This document shows positions 33,957 through 45,234 of a stretch of 64,000 bases of DNA, piece by piece. The position numbers and the translations under genes are program-made. How positions within the stretch are numbered: the first letter of the stretch is position 1; every line of letters begins with the position of its first letter. The notes beneath the pieces were generated by a model. The model was not told the DNA's origin. It saw only the letters and a program-made list of their open reading frames with translations, and made no database searches. The DNA is from Bombardia bombarda (Eukaryota; Ascomycota; Sordariomycetes; Sordariales; Lasiosphaeriaceae): assembly GCA_030512295.1 (NCBI GenBank), contig JAULSR010000007.1:1450501-1514500 (forward strand), in the 5' to 3' direction.

Positions 33957-36900
33957 ATGGCTGGAAATCGCCGAACGAAAAGCCCGAGGCTCGCTAATAA
34001 CAACTACAAACCGGCACCGCTGAGGTGGCAGTTCATTCTGACACTCTTCCTCTATATTTGCGTTCTTTTTGGGCTTCTCGAATACGCTCAGCACACATTG
34101 CCGGTTCTGAGAGAGCGTCCACCAATCCCTTGGGGCACAAACCCGCCTCTCACAATTCCCATTACCACTGTCACAGCCCTCCCAACCGAAACTCAAACTT
34201 CCTGGATCCAGCCCTTGGGGTTGAAAAAAGAGACCACGGTCCTTGGCTATAAAAGGGCCCAAAACATACCGGATCCCCACCCGCCCTCGTCGAGCTATCT
34301 GGGCACAGACGATTTCTTCTTCTACAGTACTGCCCGCTGGGGATTGTCTGTTGCATCTTATTACACTCGGATCTTTGCGGGTGGCCCCTCACCACTTACG
34401 TGGCCTGGGCTAGGGGACCCATTCCAGAGGCATCGGTGTGTGCTAGCAGTGTTGAGCGTTGGGTTGTCAGACAATCCGGAAGATTGCATAGCGGTGGTTA
34501 GAGGACGACAAGAACTCGAAACTGGCATACTTAAATCCGACCAGGTCACGACGTTGGCGTGGCTACAGGAGTACTTTGTCTATGTCCTCGGCGATGATTG
34601 TTATTCTCAGGCGGTCGCGTTTAGACGCACGCATACGTCGGGTATGACTTACACCCCGGATTGTTGGGAGCAAGAACTTTTGTCGGGAACATCCCTCACC
34701 GACGTAAGTTCCTTTCGGGAGAGCAAGCTGGTCATAGACATACGCGAAGACGCGGCTTCGTTTACTGTTGTTCCGGACACCAACAGCCAAAAAGGATGGC
34801 CCATTCCCCTCCGCGGTGTGTATACTTGCTGGGAGGTTCCTCCGACTCCGTCAATACACGTTGCTGCAGACGGGGACCCGACTTTCTGGGTAATGAATCC
34901 AGCCGTACCTACCAGCACTCCAACTTCAATGGTTGGGCATTACAGCGTTCTGATCGGCCGGTTTTTGATTCCACCCGGTAAAGACGGCGGCTGGGGCGAT
35001 GCGACTTCGGTGCGCTCCGGCTGTATAAAGACGACGGCAGCAATCCCGACTATAACACCATCATCCTCATTCTCGTCCCTGACAACGGTCTCCCCTGAAC
35101 CACTTCCGCTTCCTACCTCCAACGCTGCGTCAACGCCAATACAAACATCTACAAACCAGGAATCCGATACCTCTACGCCCATCCAACCCCCTCAGTCGTC
35201 TACCGCCACCTCAATCTCTTCTGCCCCTACCCTTCTCTCGAGCTCGATTGTGTCAGTGCCACCCTCCAGCTCAACTCGAACAGATAATGAATCCAAGGAC
35301 TTGAGTTCTCTGCAACCCTCCCAACTCACTACAGCCACACCGATGCACTCTCCCACTCTTTTTCCTGATCACACGTTGCTTCACTCAGCTTCTATTACAT
35401 CACCAAACACCCTACCAGAGTTGTCAGCATCAGAGTCAACTACAGGGAATTACAATAGACCCGACAGCCCTCCCATACGATCCTCAAGTTCTAAAGAAAC
35501 ATTTCTTTCGCATCCGTGGGCGGATGGTGCTCCAAACAGTGCTGGCTCCACCACATCGAGCGCATCGTTTGAACCAGACACTTCACATTCGCTGACTGGT
35601 ATACTCGGTACAAAAGCATCCAAGACAAAATTTGAACAACTGCCACTTGGTACTTCTGAAGCCGATAAAGACCGCAACCAGAGCGAGACCACCAAGTCCG
35701 CCCTATCGACCACGAATGCCATGGGGTTATCAGTGAACGGCAGCCTGATAGCGGCGGTTACTGACGTTACTACCAGTACGAGAAGTAGCTCAGAGTCCAT
35801 ATCCACATTCTCGGACAGTTTGGTGTCCCTTTCGCCATCAGCCACAAAACATCTGAATATACCACCCTCCGACCCAGTCGCCAAAGGGGCAAACAAGACC
35901 ACCGCCCACACCGATGCAGGCTACATCCCAACACACGAGCCTCTTCCTCTACCAAACCCTTCCAACCCATCGTTCGAACTGCCTCTGGTGCGACAGTTGA
36001 GCTACGCAGAGTATCTCATCGGATTGCTACTTCCCATTCTACTGAGCACCCTTCTGTCAGTCCTAACCCAAATGCTCAACTCCAACCTGAAAATGATGCT
36101 TCCATTCACCGTCTTGGCACATTCTGCCTCTCGACCAAAGGAGAGAGGAGCCATGGCATCCGACTCGGTCTGCTTGGATCCCGGCGGGGGTGGATTCGGT
36201 GGTCCTCTGGTCAGCCTCCGTCTGCTGCACCGGCTGAGATACCCACTTCCGTTTCTCGTCGACCTTTTGGCGCTGTTCAGCAACGTGCTGACGACGATCG
36301 CGACATCGACAGTCAGTCTGGGCACCTACGGGTTCTGCGATACGGGTGACGCGGGGTGGTGTTATATGGGGATCGGGGTGTATTCTGTCACGTTGCGCAT
36401 GGCACAGGGGCTTTTGATTGGCATGGCGGTGATTCTCGCTCCGACCGGGATTGTGATCCACCGGTTGAGATCTGGTGTTCCGAGCAACCCGTGGGCTATT
36501 GAGATTCTTGCCTCCCTTTCTGCCGGCCGTGTAAGTGGTGATGGGAGGTGTAAAGGACTTGGGGATATTTTTGGAGAGATCGAATCACCTGAAGATGGAG
36601 GGCATTTGTCTTTCGGCATGATTAAGAGGAAGCTTGACGAGTATACCTTTACGCTTGGGCGGTATCAGACGAGCGATGGGAGAGAGAAGTATGGCATTCT
36701 TGGCCACAGTAGGACCAGTCCCGCCATCGAAACTTCAGACTCCCCAGAAGCTCCTACAGAGACTCATGAACTCGAGACGATTATCACTACCTCCCAATGT
36801 TCCCTCCCGATTGCCGATGAGACTGCACCGCAAAACAGGCACTCATCATTCGGCTACTATAGCCCAAGTCTGACGTCTCAATACCCGTTGCTTCAGTCCG

Positions 36901-38166
36901 ACCGTCGTGGGGAATCTGGTCGTTGCTCTGAATCACCAAGCTCATTGGACGTCTCCATCTCGAACCCAACTGCGAATGAACACGGACCTTCCAACGACGC
37001 TGATAAACACCGGTTGGAACCAATTTCAGTCCAAATTGAGATTCAGCATGTACCAGATATCTCAAGAGACCTTTCGGGACACCCGAACCTCGACAGTGAG
37101 GCCCGGTCCATACAAGAATCGGTACGGACAACCGTAACGCGCGGATATCCTCAGAGCAGCAGCTCTGAGCGTCACCTAATACCTAGTATCTTGACAGTTG
37201 AGGATGATAGAAGCCCAACTTCTGGCCAAAGCCCACAGCCCGAAACCGTTTCACCACCATCAATTCCCCAACAGCCAGAACAACTTCACCACCCACATAG
37301 GAAAAGAGACAAATCCGCCTTGATCCACCTCGGACTTCAACTTGTCTTCTTCGTCCTGCTGTTAGGCTTTTTCGTTCTGGTAGTCTACTACGAGGCTGTT
37401 GAAGTGCAGGATCCCGACCCCAACTCGTTTGAGGGTTTCATGGACAGCCAAGGTCTCGGAGTCGGCATCTTGTTCACAGGGCTCGCTGTGGGGATCACCT
37501 TGTTCTGGGATTACCTCTTTGGCCGTAAGTGTGTTCTCTCCAACCCACAAAACGCATCTCCTTTCAAATTCTGATTGCAACCAACCGTGATCCCCCTTCA
37601 CTAACAACCCTCAACAAAAACACAGGCATAGCCACACTAGACCCCTACCGCCTCCTCGCCCACCGGCCCCAGCCATACTCAACCCTCCTCGCCCCTCGCC
37701 CATCAACAGCCTTCAGCGGCCTTGCTCTCGCAGTCCAACAACGCGACCTCCTCCTGCTGCTAACATCCTTCGCCGGCATTCTATCAAAGTTTATTCCCAT
37801 TCTCGTCGCCCACATCCCGTTCCACAGCTACCAGACCTGGGCCGTCCACGCTGTGACCGCCTGGACAACGGTCGCGATCATGGGCTACATGATCGTCGTG
37901 CTTCTTGGGTGTTTGGTCTTTGTCGAGTGGCCGTTTCTCCCCGTTGCGCCGGATAGCATTGCCGGTGCGGTGTATTACTGTTTTGATTCGCGGATGGTGA
38001 GGGACTCTGATGGTGTTGTTGGTGAGTGGTGGGGGATATTGTGAGGAGGGATGGGGAGGGGAGGAGGGTTGGCGGGGAGGTGAGGTATAAGCTGGGGGAG
38101 ATGGAGGGGGTTTCGGGGAGGGGGAGGGTTGGGATTGATTATGTGAAGAGTTTTGGCGAGCAATGA
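33957..38166 (+). CDS. DUF3433 multi-pass membrane protein, one frameshift
   Basis: Exons 33957-37524 and 37626-38166; about 1369 residues after adding one base. The family is fungal, with an unknown role at a membrane. The N-terminus has the family pattern YKPAPLRWQFILTLFLYICVL, with a first membrane segment at about residues 28-45. A Ser/Thr-rich extracellular-type linker occupies about 370-690. Then comes a DUF3433 block: YLIGLLLPILLSTLLSV, MLPFTVLAHSASRPKERG, and further membrane segments up to GLLIGMAVILAPTG. A second block at the end (LVFFVLLLGFFVLVVYYE, DPYRLLAHRPQP, LLLLLTSFAGIL, LVFVEWPFLP) repeats this architecture. The start at 33957 (MAGNRR) is the first ATG in frame. A stop at 38042-38044 follows the G5 run 38031-38035; one more G extends the frame to 38166 through EVRYKLGEMEGVSGRGRVGID, the expected C-terminal tail. 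Confidence 0.85.
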
Positions 38167-38233
38167 CTGGGTGCACAAGTATCAGACGAGGCTCCATCCA
38201 GTCTTCCTAAACTAAGGTACCACAAATTACTAT

Positions 38234-38319
38234 GTCAATATACGAGCCTTTCATTAGTATCGACAATCTGACTCACAAAAGACTGGACCGATCAACTGCA
38301 TTGGCGTGGGAGGCAGGAA
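38234..38319 (+). repeat. diverged direct repeat, copy A
   Basis: About 86 bases matching copy B at 38732-38812. Shared blocks include ATCAACTGCATTGGC, GGGAGGCAGGAA and the ACGAG..T..CATT.GTAT pattern. Many of the differences are C/T or G/A transitions. About 400 bases of non-coding DNA lie between the copies. Confidence 0.7.
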
Positions 38320-38731
38320 TTAGAGCATGTCGAGTTGCACATAGAGACCGGCCGTAACTTCATAGTTTTGGAGATGGGTATGAAACGCGGGCAGTCGCGT
38401 CCATCTTGCAGCCGTGGAATCCTTTCATCATCCCATGTCTTTCTGGAGCGCGGGCGTATTGTTTCGCTGGCCATGGATCCTGGCAACAGGCCATAGTGTG
38501 GCTATTCAGGTCAGGGCCTTCGGCAAAAAACACGTACAATTCGGCAGGAAGTAAGGAGACTTCTATCTCCCTCCGAATATTCGCATTCTACACGTTCGGC
38601 ATATGTTTCTCCCGCCCTTAATCCGCCAACCTGCAGATATCCTCGCTCGGTCCATGCGGATGCAACATGTAGCCCGGGGGCCCAGCAAAGTACCAAGCAA
38701 AGCCCCATCTGGTCATTAGAAACTACAAAAA

Positions 38732-38812
38732 GTCCAATCTACGAGTCTCTCATTGGTATGAACAGTCTGACTGACACGTTACTATCAACTGCATTGGCAT
38801 GGGAGGCAGGAA
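38732..38812 (+). repeat. diverged direct repeat, copy B
   Basis: Second copy of the repeat at 38234-38319, same orientation, with a small internal deletion relative to copy A. See copy A for the shared blocks. Confidence 0.7.
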
Positions 38813-38986
38813 CAAAAATTGTGTTCATAAATCGTCGCCTGGACAAATTCATTAAACCATGGACAGCTTCAGATTTCACTCTTTAACGGCTCCCAGCATA
38901 TCCTCACTCCTTTCTCCAAGCATTAGCTTCAGCTTCAGCTCTAGATTTAGATACAAGCTCCATTCTTTACAAAATTTGCTAAAACT

Positions 38987-39714
38987 ATGTCAGCGAAGCT
39001 TCATTTTATGGGAATCCTTCCTCTCGCCAAAAAGGAACCTGCGCCGTCCCCACGCCCCTAAAAGGTAAACAATATTCTCTCATGACCCCCAGTTCCTCTC
39101 TTCTTGTAGACATAAAACCCATCCCCTCCATTAGACGGCTCTTTCCTCTTTCTATTCACTCAAAGCAGCGATCTAACATCTTTAACAGATCCTCGTCAAA
39201 GACAGCATAAAGCTGTCCACGCTTCTCGCTCTGGGTGCCATCATCCAAGCCACTCTCTTCCGCCTCCTTCCATGGACCCTTGCCACTCTCCCAGGTCTCA
39301 TCGTAATCTCCCACGCAATCCTCTCCACGGCATTCCAGAGCATCATGGGCAACGGCCAACCCCACGCCCGCAACGTCGTCTACGGCCGCACCTCGGCCTG
39401 GCCCGTCGGCCGATACAGTTACCGTCTTCCACCTGGGCGTCACCTTCAACCACCCGCTCGGCCCGCTGTCGGCCGGCGCGAAGGAGCTCGTCTCGTACTT
39501 TACGACCATGATGAGTCATCTCAACGAAAGCGAAAACCGGCAAAAGTACGGCTTCCTTGGCTCTTCGCAGCGGCGCGGCAGCGCACGCGAGACCCAACTG
39601 CACCATGCTGTTCATCATGTACTTTCGCAACAAGGAGATGTTGCGGCGCTTTGCCCATGGCAGTGTGAATATGAGGGCTTGCATGGATGGCAAATCGAAA
39701 TCGGCTGTGATTGA
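38987..39714 (+). pseudogene. decayed DUF4188/monooxygenase-like gene
   Basis: After a likely acceptor (TTTAACAG, ending near 39188) the DNA reads ILVKDSIKLSTLLALGAIIQ, LFRLLPWTLATLPGLIVISHA and ARNVVYGRTSAWPV, then switches frame to DTVTVFHLGVTFNHPLGPL and YGFLGSSQRRGSARETQ, then switches again to MLFIMYFRNKEMLRRFAHGS. This order matches the fungal DUF4188 (PF13826) family as I remember it. The protein then ends soon after AHGS, where the family continues. The two frame changes go the opposite way to the homopolymer cases elsewhere in the window and are not in long runs. No clean first exon can be joined: the ATG at 38987 runs into TAA. I read it as a pseudogene, with the upstream limit uncertain. 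Confidence 0.55.
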
Positions 39715-41085
39715 TGTTCAGTGATGAGAATTGAGACCCGGCATGTATGATAACGGCATGCGATAGTCCCATCTGACGATATTCTGGTTGTTAGTAATCC
39801 TTGGGGTTGTTGTTGACGTTGTGTGCAAGGTTGAGCATGTCGAAGCTTACATGTACCTTGGACAGAAAATTGTACCAAAAGTTGGACGCCTGGCGGGGCT
39901 CATGATACTCATCATTGTCTGTTTATTTGTTTCCCCCCTTTCCTTTAACCCCTTTCCTTTAACCCCTTTCTTTCTTTCATTTCTTTACCTCTTGCCTTGC
40001 CGTGTTTGAATGTGCCGTCTCTGGCCCGCTCGTCCTAGTTGTCTGTTGAATAGCTTGTTTCCTTCTCTTCAGCTGTTTAAGCTGTTATTGATATTAGCTA
40101 GCAATAATCCTCCTTGCTTCATTGCATTGTTTTCAGTTCTCTAAATGTTTCCGAGTTTGCCCCATCATGTAGCTTCATACTTCACCTAGGCTTTGGCACA
40201 TGTACTTAACATATACTTCATTCGTAATATAGCAAACATATAGTTGGCGCCGAGAGCATTTTCGGGTCACATCATGAATCCAATCTAGACTTCTCTCTGA
40301 CCTGGCTTTGAGCTCGAAATACTTTCCTCTGACTCTACTTTGGTTATTGGTAGGTCACATGGGAACAGTTATTCCAACACACGTAAGAATATTGTCTCCG
40401 AGCTTATGTCTTGGCAAAACGATCACTGTGGACATATAGGCTATCATTTAGTCTCTAAGTTGTCTGTACTCTGTAAGCACGGTAGGCCGGCTCGGACAAC
40501 TGAATTGTCCTAATTCCGAGACAGGTGGTGGGCGCCCTTGTCATGCTTAGAAATACCACCGTGTCGTGATTCTTGACCTGCATCGCAACAGAGCTGTGCC
40601 ATGTACTTACCTGATTGAATTTGAACAGATGAACTATAGTAGTCTAATAAAACAGTAGCAGCAGCTGGAAGTCGATCATGAAGACTCCGAGTTCTCGACT
40701 ATGGGGAATCAAGATTGATCAGCAGGTCATGGTATGCATATCATCAAGCCGCCAGAAGTAATACCGTCTTTATCGTCTTGCAAATTTATACTACGTTCTA
40801 TGATGCTGTAGTTGAACAGGGTGTATGACTTGCTTGTTCAATATGTAGAGGCAATTGGGACGGGAGCCCCTAGCCTATTATAAGCATGACCTGGGCATGG
40901 CCCAAGGTGGTGTTTTACATGCTATTTACCGGACCACATTCTCAAGGGTAATTCAGGGGGTCGCTGTCACTAGTATTCTAGAAGAGTGGTATAAGAAATG
41001 AGAATGGAGTTGTGCCATTGTTACTAAAGGGGCGCTACAAAACTACCTCTACAGTGGTGCTATCGACTAGGTCTACCAAGAATAA
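39715..41085. other. intergenic, 1.4 kb, no gene recognised
   Basis: Apart from a short tandem repeat (39937-39970) I see nothing coding. No transposon ends are recognisable. Confidence 0.4.
39937..39970 (+). repeat. 15-base tandem repeat (CCTTTCCTTTAACCC unit)
   Basis: Two full units and the start of a third, pyrimidine-rich, in intergenic DNA downstream of the DUF4188-like pseudogene. Confidence 0.65.
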
Positions 41086-41585
41086 TTAGTTCTTCTTGAA
41101 ATAACTAACCTCCGTCTTCTGCAAGATAGAGAACTCGCGCGGCTCGAGGAACAGGGGCTCGGTTATTGCGAGGTAATTCTTAAAGGTGGGGGTCTCGAAT
41201 TGCTAGGGGACATAAGTATTAGTAGGATGAAATATGTTGTAACGGCTGGGGAAAACTTCAAGTCAACAGCAGACTGGGGGAGTAAAAATACCTCGAACAG
41301 CCACGACACCGGCGCGTTCCTGGTTGACGGTTAACAAAGCTCAATACCTACACGGGATGATGGGGAAATGCCATACCAATTCTCCACCCATTGAAACTCT
41401 CCGGGTTTGGCCGCATCTTGGTAGAGATTGAAGTCCTCGCATTCGGGGTTTGAGGTGACCTCATCAAAGACAACCTTGAATGCCTCCAGAAACTTGGGCG
41501 CGTTTTCGGGTGCAACTCTGACCTTGACGCGGAGGGTGAAGGCCTTGAGGGCGAAAACGGCTGGGTCGACAGGGGGAACAGACAT
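41086..41585 (-). CDS. ABM-type (antibiotic biosynthesis monooxygenase fold) protein
   Basis: Three exons: 41585-41377, 41319-41292 and 41202-41086, 117 residues. The dimeric alpha-beta-barrel ABM fold is found in small heme-free monooxygenases and degradases. Visible pattern: FTLRVKVRVAPENAPKFLEAF (strand and helix), NPECEDFNLYQDAAKPGEFQWVENW (second strand pair), then SWLFEQFETPTFKNYLAI (helix) and FSILQKTEVSYF. The middle exon is only 28 bases; both introns are GT-AG. The start at 41585 (MSVPPVD) was chosen because the fold begins 15 residues later; in-frame ATGs farther upstream exist (41696) and could add a targeting leader. Substrate unknown. The frame is intact. Confidence 0.85.
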
Positions 41586-43122
41586 GATTGTGATGGGCTG
41601 GATTTCGTTGGATACTGGTATGTGAGAAATTGTGAAGATAGATTGAATACGTATGGATTGACTGGAATGGAAGGGTGAAAATGGCGGGGTTGTCATGGCG
41701 TCTTTATACACGACTGCCCCTGAGGACCCTCATTTATCATACTTGGCATGCTGAAGTAATCCCAAACACCAACAACTGACACATCTGCAGCCCAGAAATG
41801 TTGGTCACCCACTCGCTGCAGGTGACACTCCAATTCCACCTCCCGATGGTGGCACTGCAGCGGCATGGGCCCGCAGGAACGGGGCAAAGCTTACTACCTT
41901 AAGGTAGACTAACCCACGAGCTGCCACAGAACCGCGTCGTACCCGGTGGGATTTTGCCATTAGTCAACGTCGCATTGGTCCCAACTTGGCCGTCGAACTT
42001 GTACATGCACTTGCACAGAATGGACCTAGTTAGTGCATAGTGCCGCATTCGTCTAGCTAAGCGCATTTGTTCCAGCGTGTTGCCGCGATAAGGCAGCTTC
42101 AAGTTATCGACGCAACCGTCAAGTGCATTGCTACACAGGGAATGATGACGCAACTGGTGATAATTCTAGAGCCCCAGAACAAACCTCCCAAGGAACCATT
42201 GGTCCAAAACATAAATTTGTCAAGATCAGAACAAAGACATCATGCAAAAGTAAATGGTACTAAGCAATGCACATGTTCGAAACATGAAACGTCCTAGCTG
42301 CTATTGATTTACCCCCTTTACATTCCTCTGGTCAATATCCTTTATCACTTGCCTACATGCATGCCCCTGAACATGTACTTAGTAGCTGGCGATATAAAGT
42401 TGGTAGAGTGGTGTTTGTATATACTATGAACCTTGAAGTGTTAATTGCACAGCTAAAGACTGTAGTTTCAGAAACACAAGTGAAATAAAGACACTAAGCC
42501 CAAGCACCTAGACGCACACAAGTATAGGTATTCACAAATAATAGGATAGAACCTATTGGAACTTACCATGAGTGAAAGTAAATAAACTGTTCGAGGCCTC
42601 AATGCCGCCCTTTCTTGTGATCTCAACATGTCCACCCATCAGCATTCACAATCGTTATTGCTAAGGTCATATGAGTTCTACATCTCTAACTATTTGAGTT
42701 GTGGGTTCAATCCGACCAAAAGATATATCTCGTCTCACGAGGAGATGCGTTGCTCAAACCCTTCAACCCATGAGGGCTGCCGTCATGGACCTGAGCAATC
42801 GCCCTCCGTGTCCTGTGGAAGTGACAGTTAACATCCGTAACACAAGAGATGCACAAACGCATGGCAAGGGCTCACAAGGTTATAAAATATTCGTCGTGCT
42901 CTCGAGTGCAGTGTACCATCAATCATCTTCAAACCATCAAACCAAGGTTTTCAAAGCAATACAAGAGACAATAACACATCACTCACCTCCAAGACTTATC
43001 TCCGAATCTCTCTTGTCCCACTCTCTTGTTCGACGTTCTTCCGCAACAGTACCTACGCATACTTCTAAACAGTCTCCAGAACCCACATCTCTCTACTTAT
43101 CCAACTCTCACCCACCCTCACC
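41586..43122. other. intergenic, 1.5 kb, divergent promoters
   Basis: It separates the divergent ABM and 164-residue genes. A B-box-like GGGTTCAATCC near 42708 does not fold into a tRNA. No gene is seen. Confidence 0.4.
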
Positions 43123-43617
43123 ATGCCCGCCACCATCTCCGCCGAAGTCCCCATCCAGACCAGAGCCCACACCAACACCACCCTCCGCCCCTTCGTCTAC
43201 AGCATCGAAGTCGACAGCAACAACTACGATGACTCCTGGTGGGCCGTCTGCCACGCCACCGCCAAAGCCAGCTCCACCACCTTCGACATGAACACGGGCC
43301 CCATGGCCAATGTCATCAAGGGCAAGAGCACATCCAAGATCTACCTCGTCTGGGACGGCGTCGGCTTCGAGCAGGAGGGCCGCTACATGCTCGAGATCCA
43401 GGCCAAGAACATGACAACCGGGGAGAAGCGTAAACGCACGCAGGAGATGGTCACCGTCACGAAGCGCGACCCCACCAGCAAGACGGACGCGCTCGTGCCG
43501 GGTGTGGAGACGCTGTGCCCCGAGGAGGAGAGGGTGTATGGACTGCTGAGGATTGCGTTGCCGACTGCTGGCATGGTTTCGGCTGCGCCGAAGGAGTTTC
43601 TTGTGAAGGAGGCTTGA
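43123..43617 (+). CDS. hypothetical protein, 164 residues
   Basis: A single ATG-to-stop frame with strong third-position C/G bias like the neighbouring real genes, in a good start context (CTCACCATGCC). I do not recognise the family. The sequence alternates hydrophobic and polar residues as in beta-rich folds (RPFVYSIEVDS, SKIYLVWDGVGF, GRYMLEIQAKN) and ends with a helix-like AAPKEFLVKEA. No signal peptide or membrane segment is present, so a cytosolic or nuclear protein is likely. Confidence 0.6.
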   Translation: MPATISAEVPIQTRAHTNTTLRPFVYSIEVDSNNYDDSWWAVCHATAKASSTTFDMNTGPMANVIKGKSTSKIYLVWDGVGFEQEGRYMLEIQAKNMTTGEKRKRTQEMVTVTKRDPTSKTDALVPGVETLCPEEERVYGLLRIALPTAGMVSAAPKEFLVKEA

Positions 43618-43953
43618 TGGGGTGGGGGGTAAGATCTCACAAGGGGGTTGTTGATGTGGATGGACTGGCACACTTTCAGCTTTGCATTTAGGTTATCTTT
43701 GGGGTTACAGTGTTGCCAGTGGGTCCCGCTCTTTTTTTTTTTTACTGTCACTACAGATGGTAAACATCCGGGAGAAAGGATGAACGAGCAGCAACGATGA
43801 CAGACTCCGGCTCAGTTTCGTGAGTCTTCTTTTTGGGGCAACAGATAAGAAGTTCATCTAGCTCTTGAGAATATGTGCTAGGTAGACAGATAACGCAAGT
43901 TTAGCTCTGCCAGTGTCATCGCGAATATGTCAAACGTGGCGTCTCCTGTATGC
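43618..43953. other. intergenic between convergent genes
   Basis: 3' flanks of two converging genes. Contains a T12 tract near 43733. No gene is seen. Confidence 0.4.
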
Positions 43954-45234
43954 TCAATCATTTGCAGTCGCGTTCCGTGCCCAGATGGCCTCCTGCAGAG
44001 TGAAGTATCCCGGATAGCCAGGAATGTCGCCGACATTGATTTGTTTTGCGGCTTCGATCGCATCCGTATCATCCTCAAATGCCCCATCAGCCTCTAACTG
44101 CGCCAGCCAGGTCTTTTCGCACAGGAACTTGATGCCAATCTCGTAGGGCGGGACCCAGTCAAGCATCTCCCGAAAATCATGACGATAGGGGTGCCAGCAT
44201 CTACTACATTCCCAGCCACTCTTTATGGCCCGAAGCACATTTCCCGCCTCTGAATCTCTTGAAGATAGAAAGGGCGGATATACCGGTGGCGGTTTATAGG
44301 TCGATAGTGACACAGGCGGATTGGAATGGGCCAGCGTGTCCCAGTGATGAGCGTGCCACAGGCAGTCCCGGAGGTGAATGCGACTCAGCGACTGATTGAA
44401 TAGCTTGGGGAACCTTATTATGCGACGTTGGTCCGGTTTCATGCATACACATGTACAGTTATTGACTGGCGGGGCGAATATGACTGCATTCTCAGCAAAG
44501 TCACACACCTGGAAGTCGGCTAGTCCCACATCCGTTCGTGCCATTTGGTCAATCCGTGCCATCTGGGGCCCATTTCCTGGCCCATTTTGCAGAATGTTCC
44601 AGTTGGCGATTGGCTTAGGGCCTCCCAGAATCAAGGAGACGGAGCGCAGAGATGGAAGACGGGGAACGTCGAGGTAACGCCAAACTGGATCGAGATTTTG
44701 TTGAAGCATGCGCCAGAGGCCGACATGCTGTATCCGGTTGCGGTCAAGGCCGAGGAGAGGATCGAAGTCAAGCGTGACAGGTTCAAAGATGTCTCCCATG
44801 ACATTTTCTGTGTTCCAAGGGTGGAAGACGGTGAGGATATCGGCATCGTAGCTTATGAACGGTACATCAAAACGCAGCTTGGCACCAGTCGTGTCCAGGT
44901 CGATGTAGCGTGGTGGCCGATAGTAACGAGGAAGCCAGACGGCGCGCGATTCGGAGCAAGCGTGGAGTGGCGGGAAGATGGCTTCGGTACGCGGTTGTAC
45001 GATTACTCGAAGGCGCCAGTCGGGGTGGTGCATTTTGGCACAAATCGCCATCGGCAGTGTCGGTTTAGTTGCTTGGCATTCGTTTTCTCGAAGTCCAATG
45101 AAACAGCATTGGCCGCACGCCACCTGGCCAATCACGCGTGTCGGTTGCGGAAGAAGCTCCCATATTATGATCCGCAGCTCCGGGGGGAGGCGCTTGAAGG
45201 GTAAGAACTCGTCTGTTCTGGTGGTTGACGCCAT
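43954..45234 (-). CDS. 2EXR-domain protein
   Basis: A single-exon 426-residue protein. The start, FLPFKRLPPELRIIIWELLPQPTRVI, is the 2EXR (F-box-like) signature, and the domain runs to about residue 130 with CSESRAVWLPRYYRP and YIDLDTTGAKLRFD, then SYDADILTVFHP. Proteins of this large fungal family are thought of as F-box-like adaptors, but no function is established. The C-terminal part has three CxC-type or paired Cys (NCTCVC, CSRCW) and a Trp-rich end (LDWVPPYEIGIKFLCEKTW). The frame is intact. The start at 45234 (MASTTRTDE) is the first ATG before the domain. Confidence 0.85.
   Translation of the reverse strand: MASTTRTDEFLPFKRLPPELRIIIWELLPQPTRVIGQVACGQCCFIGLRENECQATKPTLPMAICAKMHHPDWRLRVIVQPRTEAIFPPLHACSESRAVWLPRYYRPPRYIDLDTTGAKLRFDVPFISYDADILTVFHPWNTENVMGDIFEPVTLDFDPLLGLDRNRIQHVGLWRMLQQNLDPVWRYLDVPRLPSLRSVSLILGGPKPIANWNILQNGPGNGPQMARIDQMARTDVGLADFQVCDFAENAVIFAPPVNNCTCVCMKPDQRRIIRFPKLFNQSLSRIHLRDCLWHAHHWDTLAHSNPPVSLSTYKPPPVYPPFLSSRDSEAGNVLRAIKSGWECSRCWHPYRHDFREMLDWVPPYEIGIKFLCEKTWLAQLEADGAFEDDTDAIEAAKQINVGDIPGYPGYFTLQEAIWARNATAND

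Noticed and set aside
42695..42715. GGGTTCAATCC, a B-box-like sequence
   Set aside because: The T stem does not pair and no cloverleaf forms.
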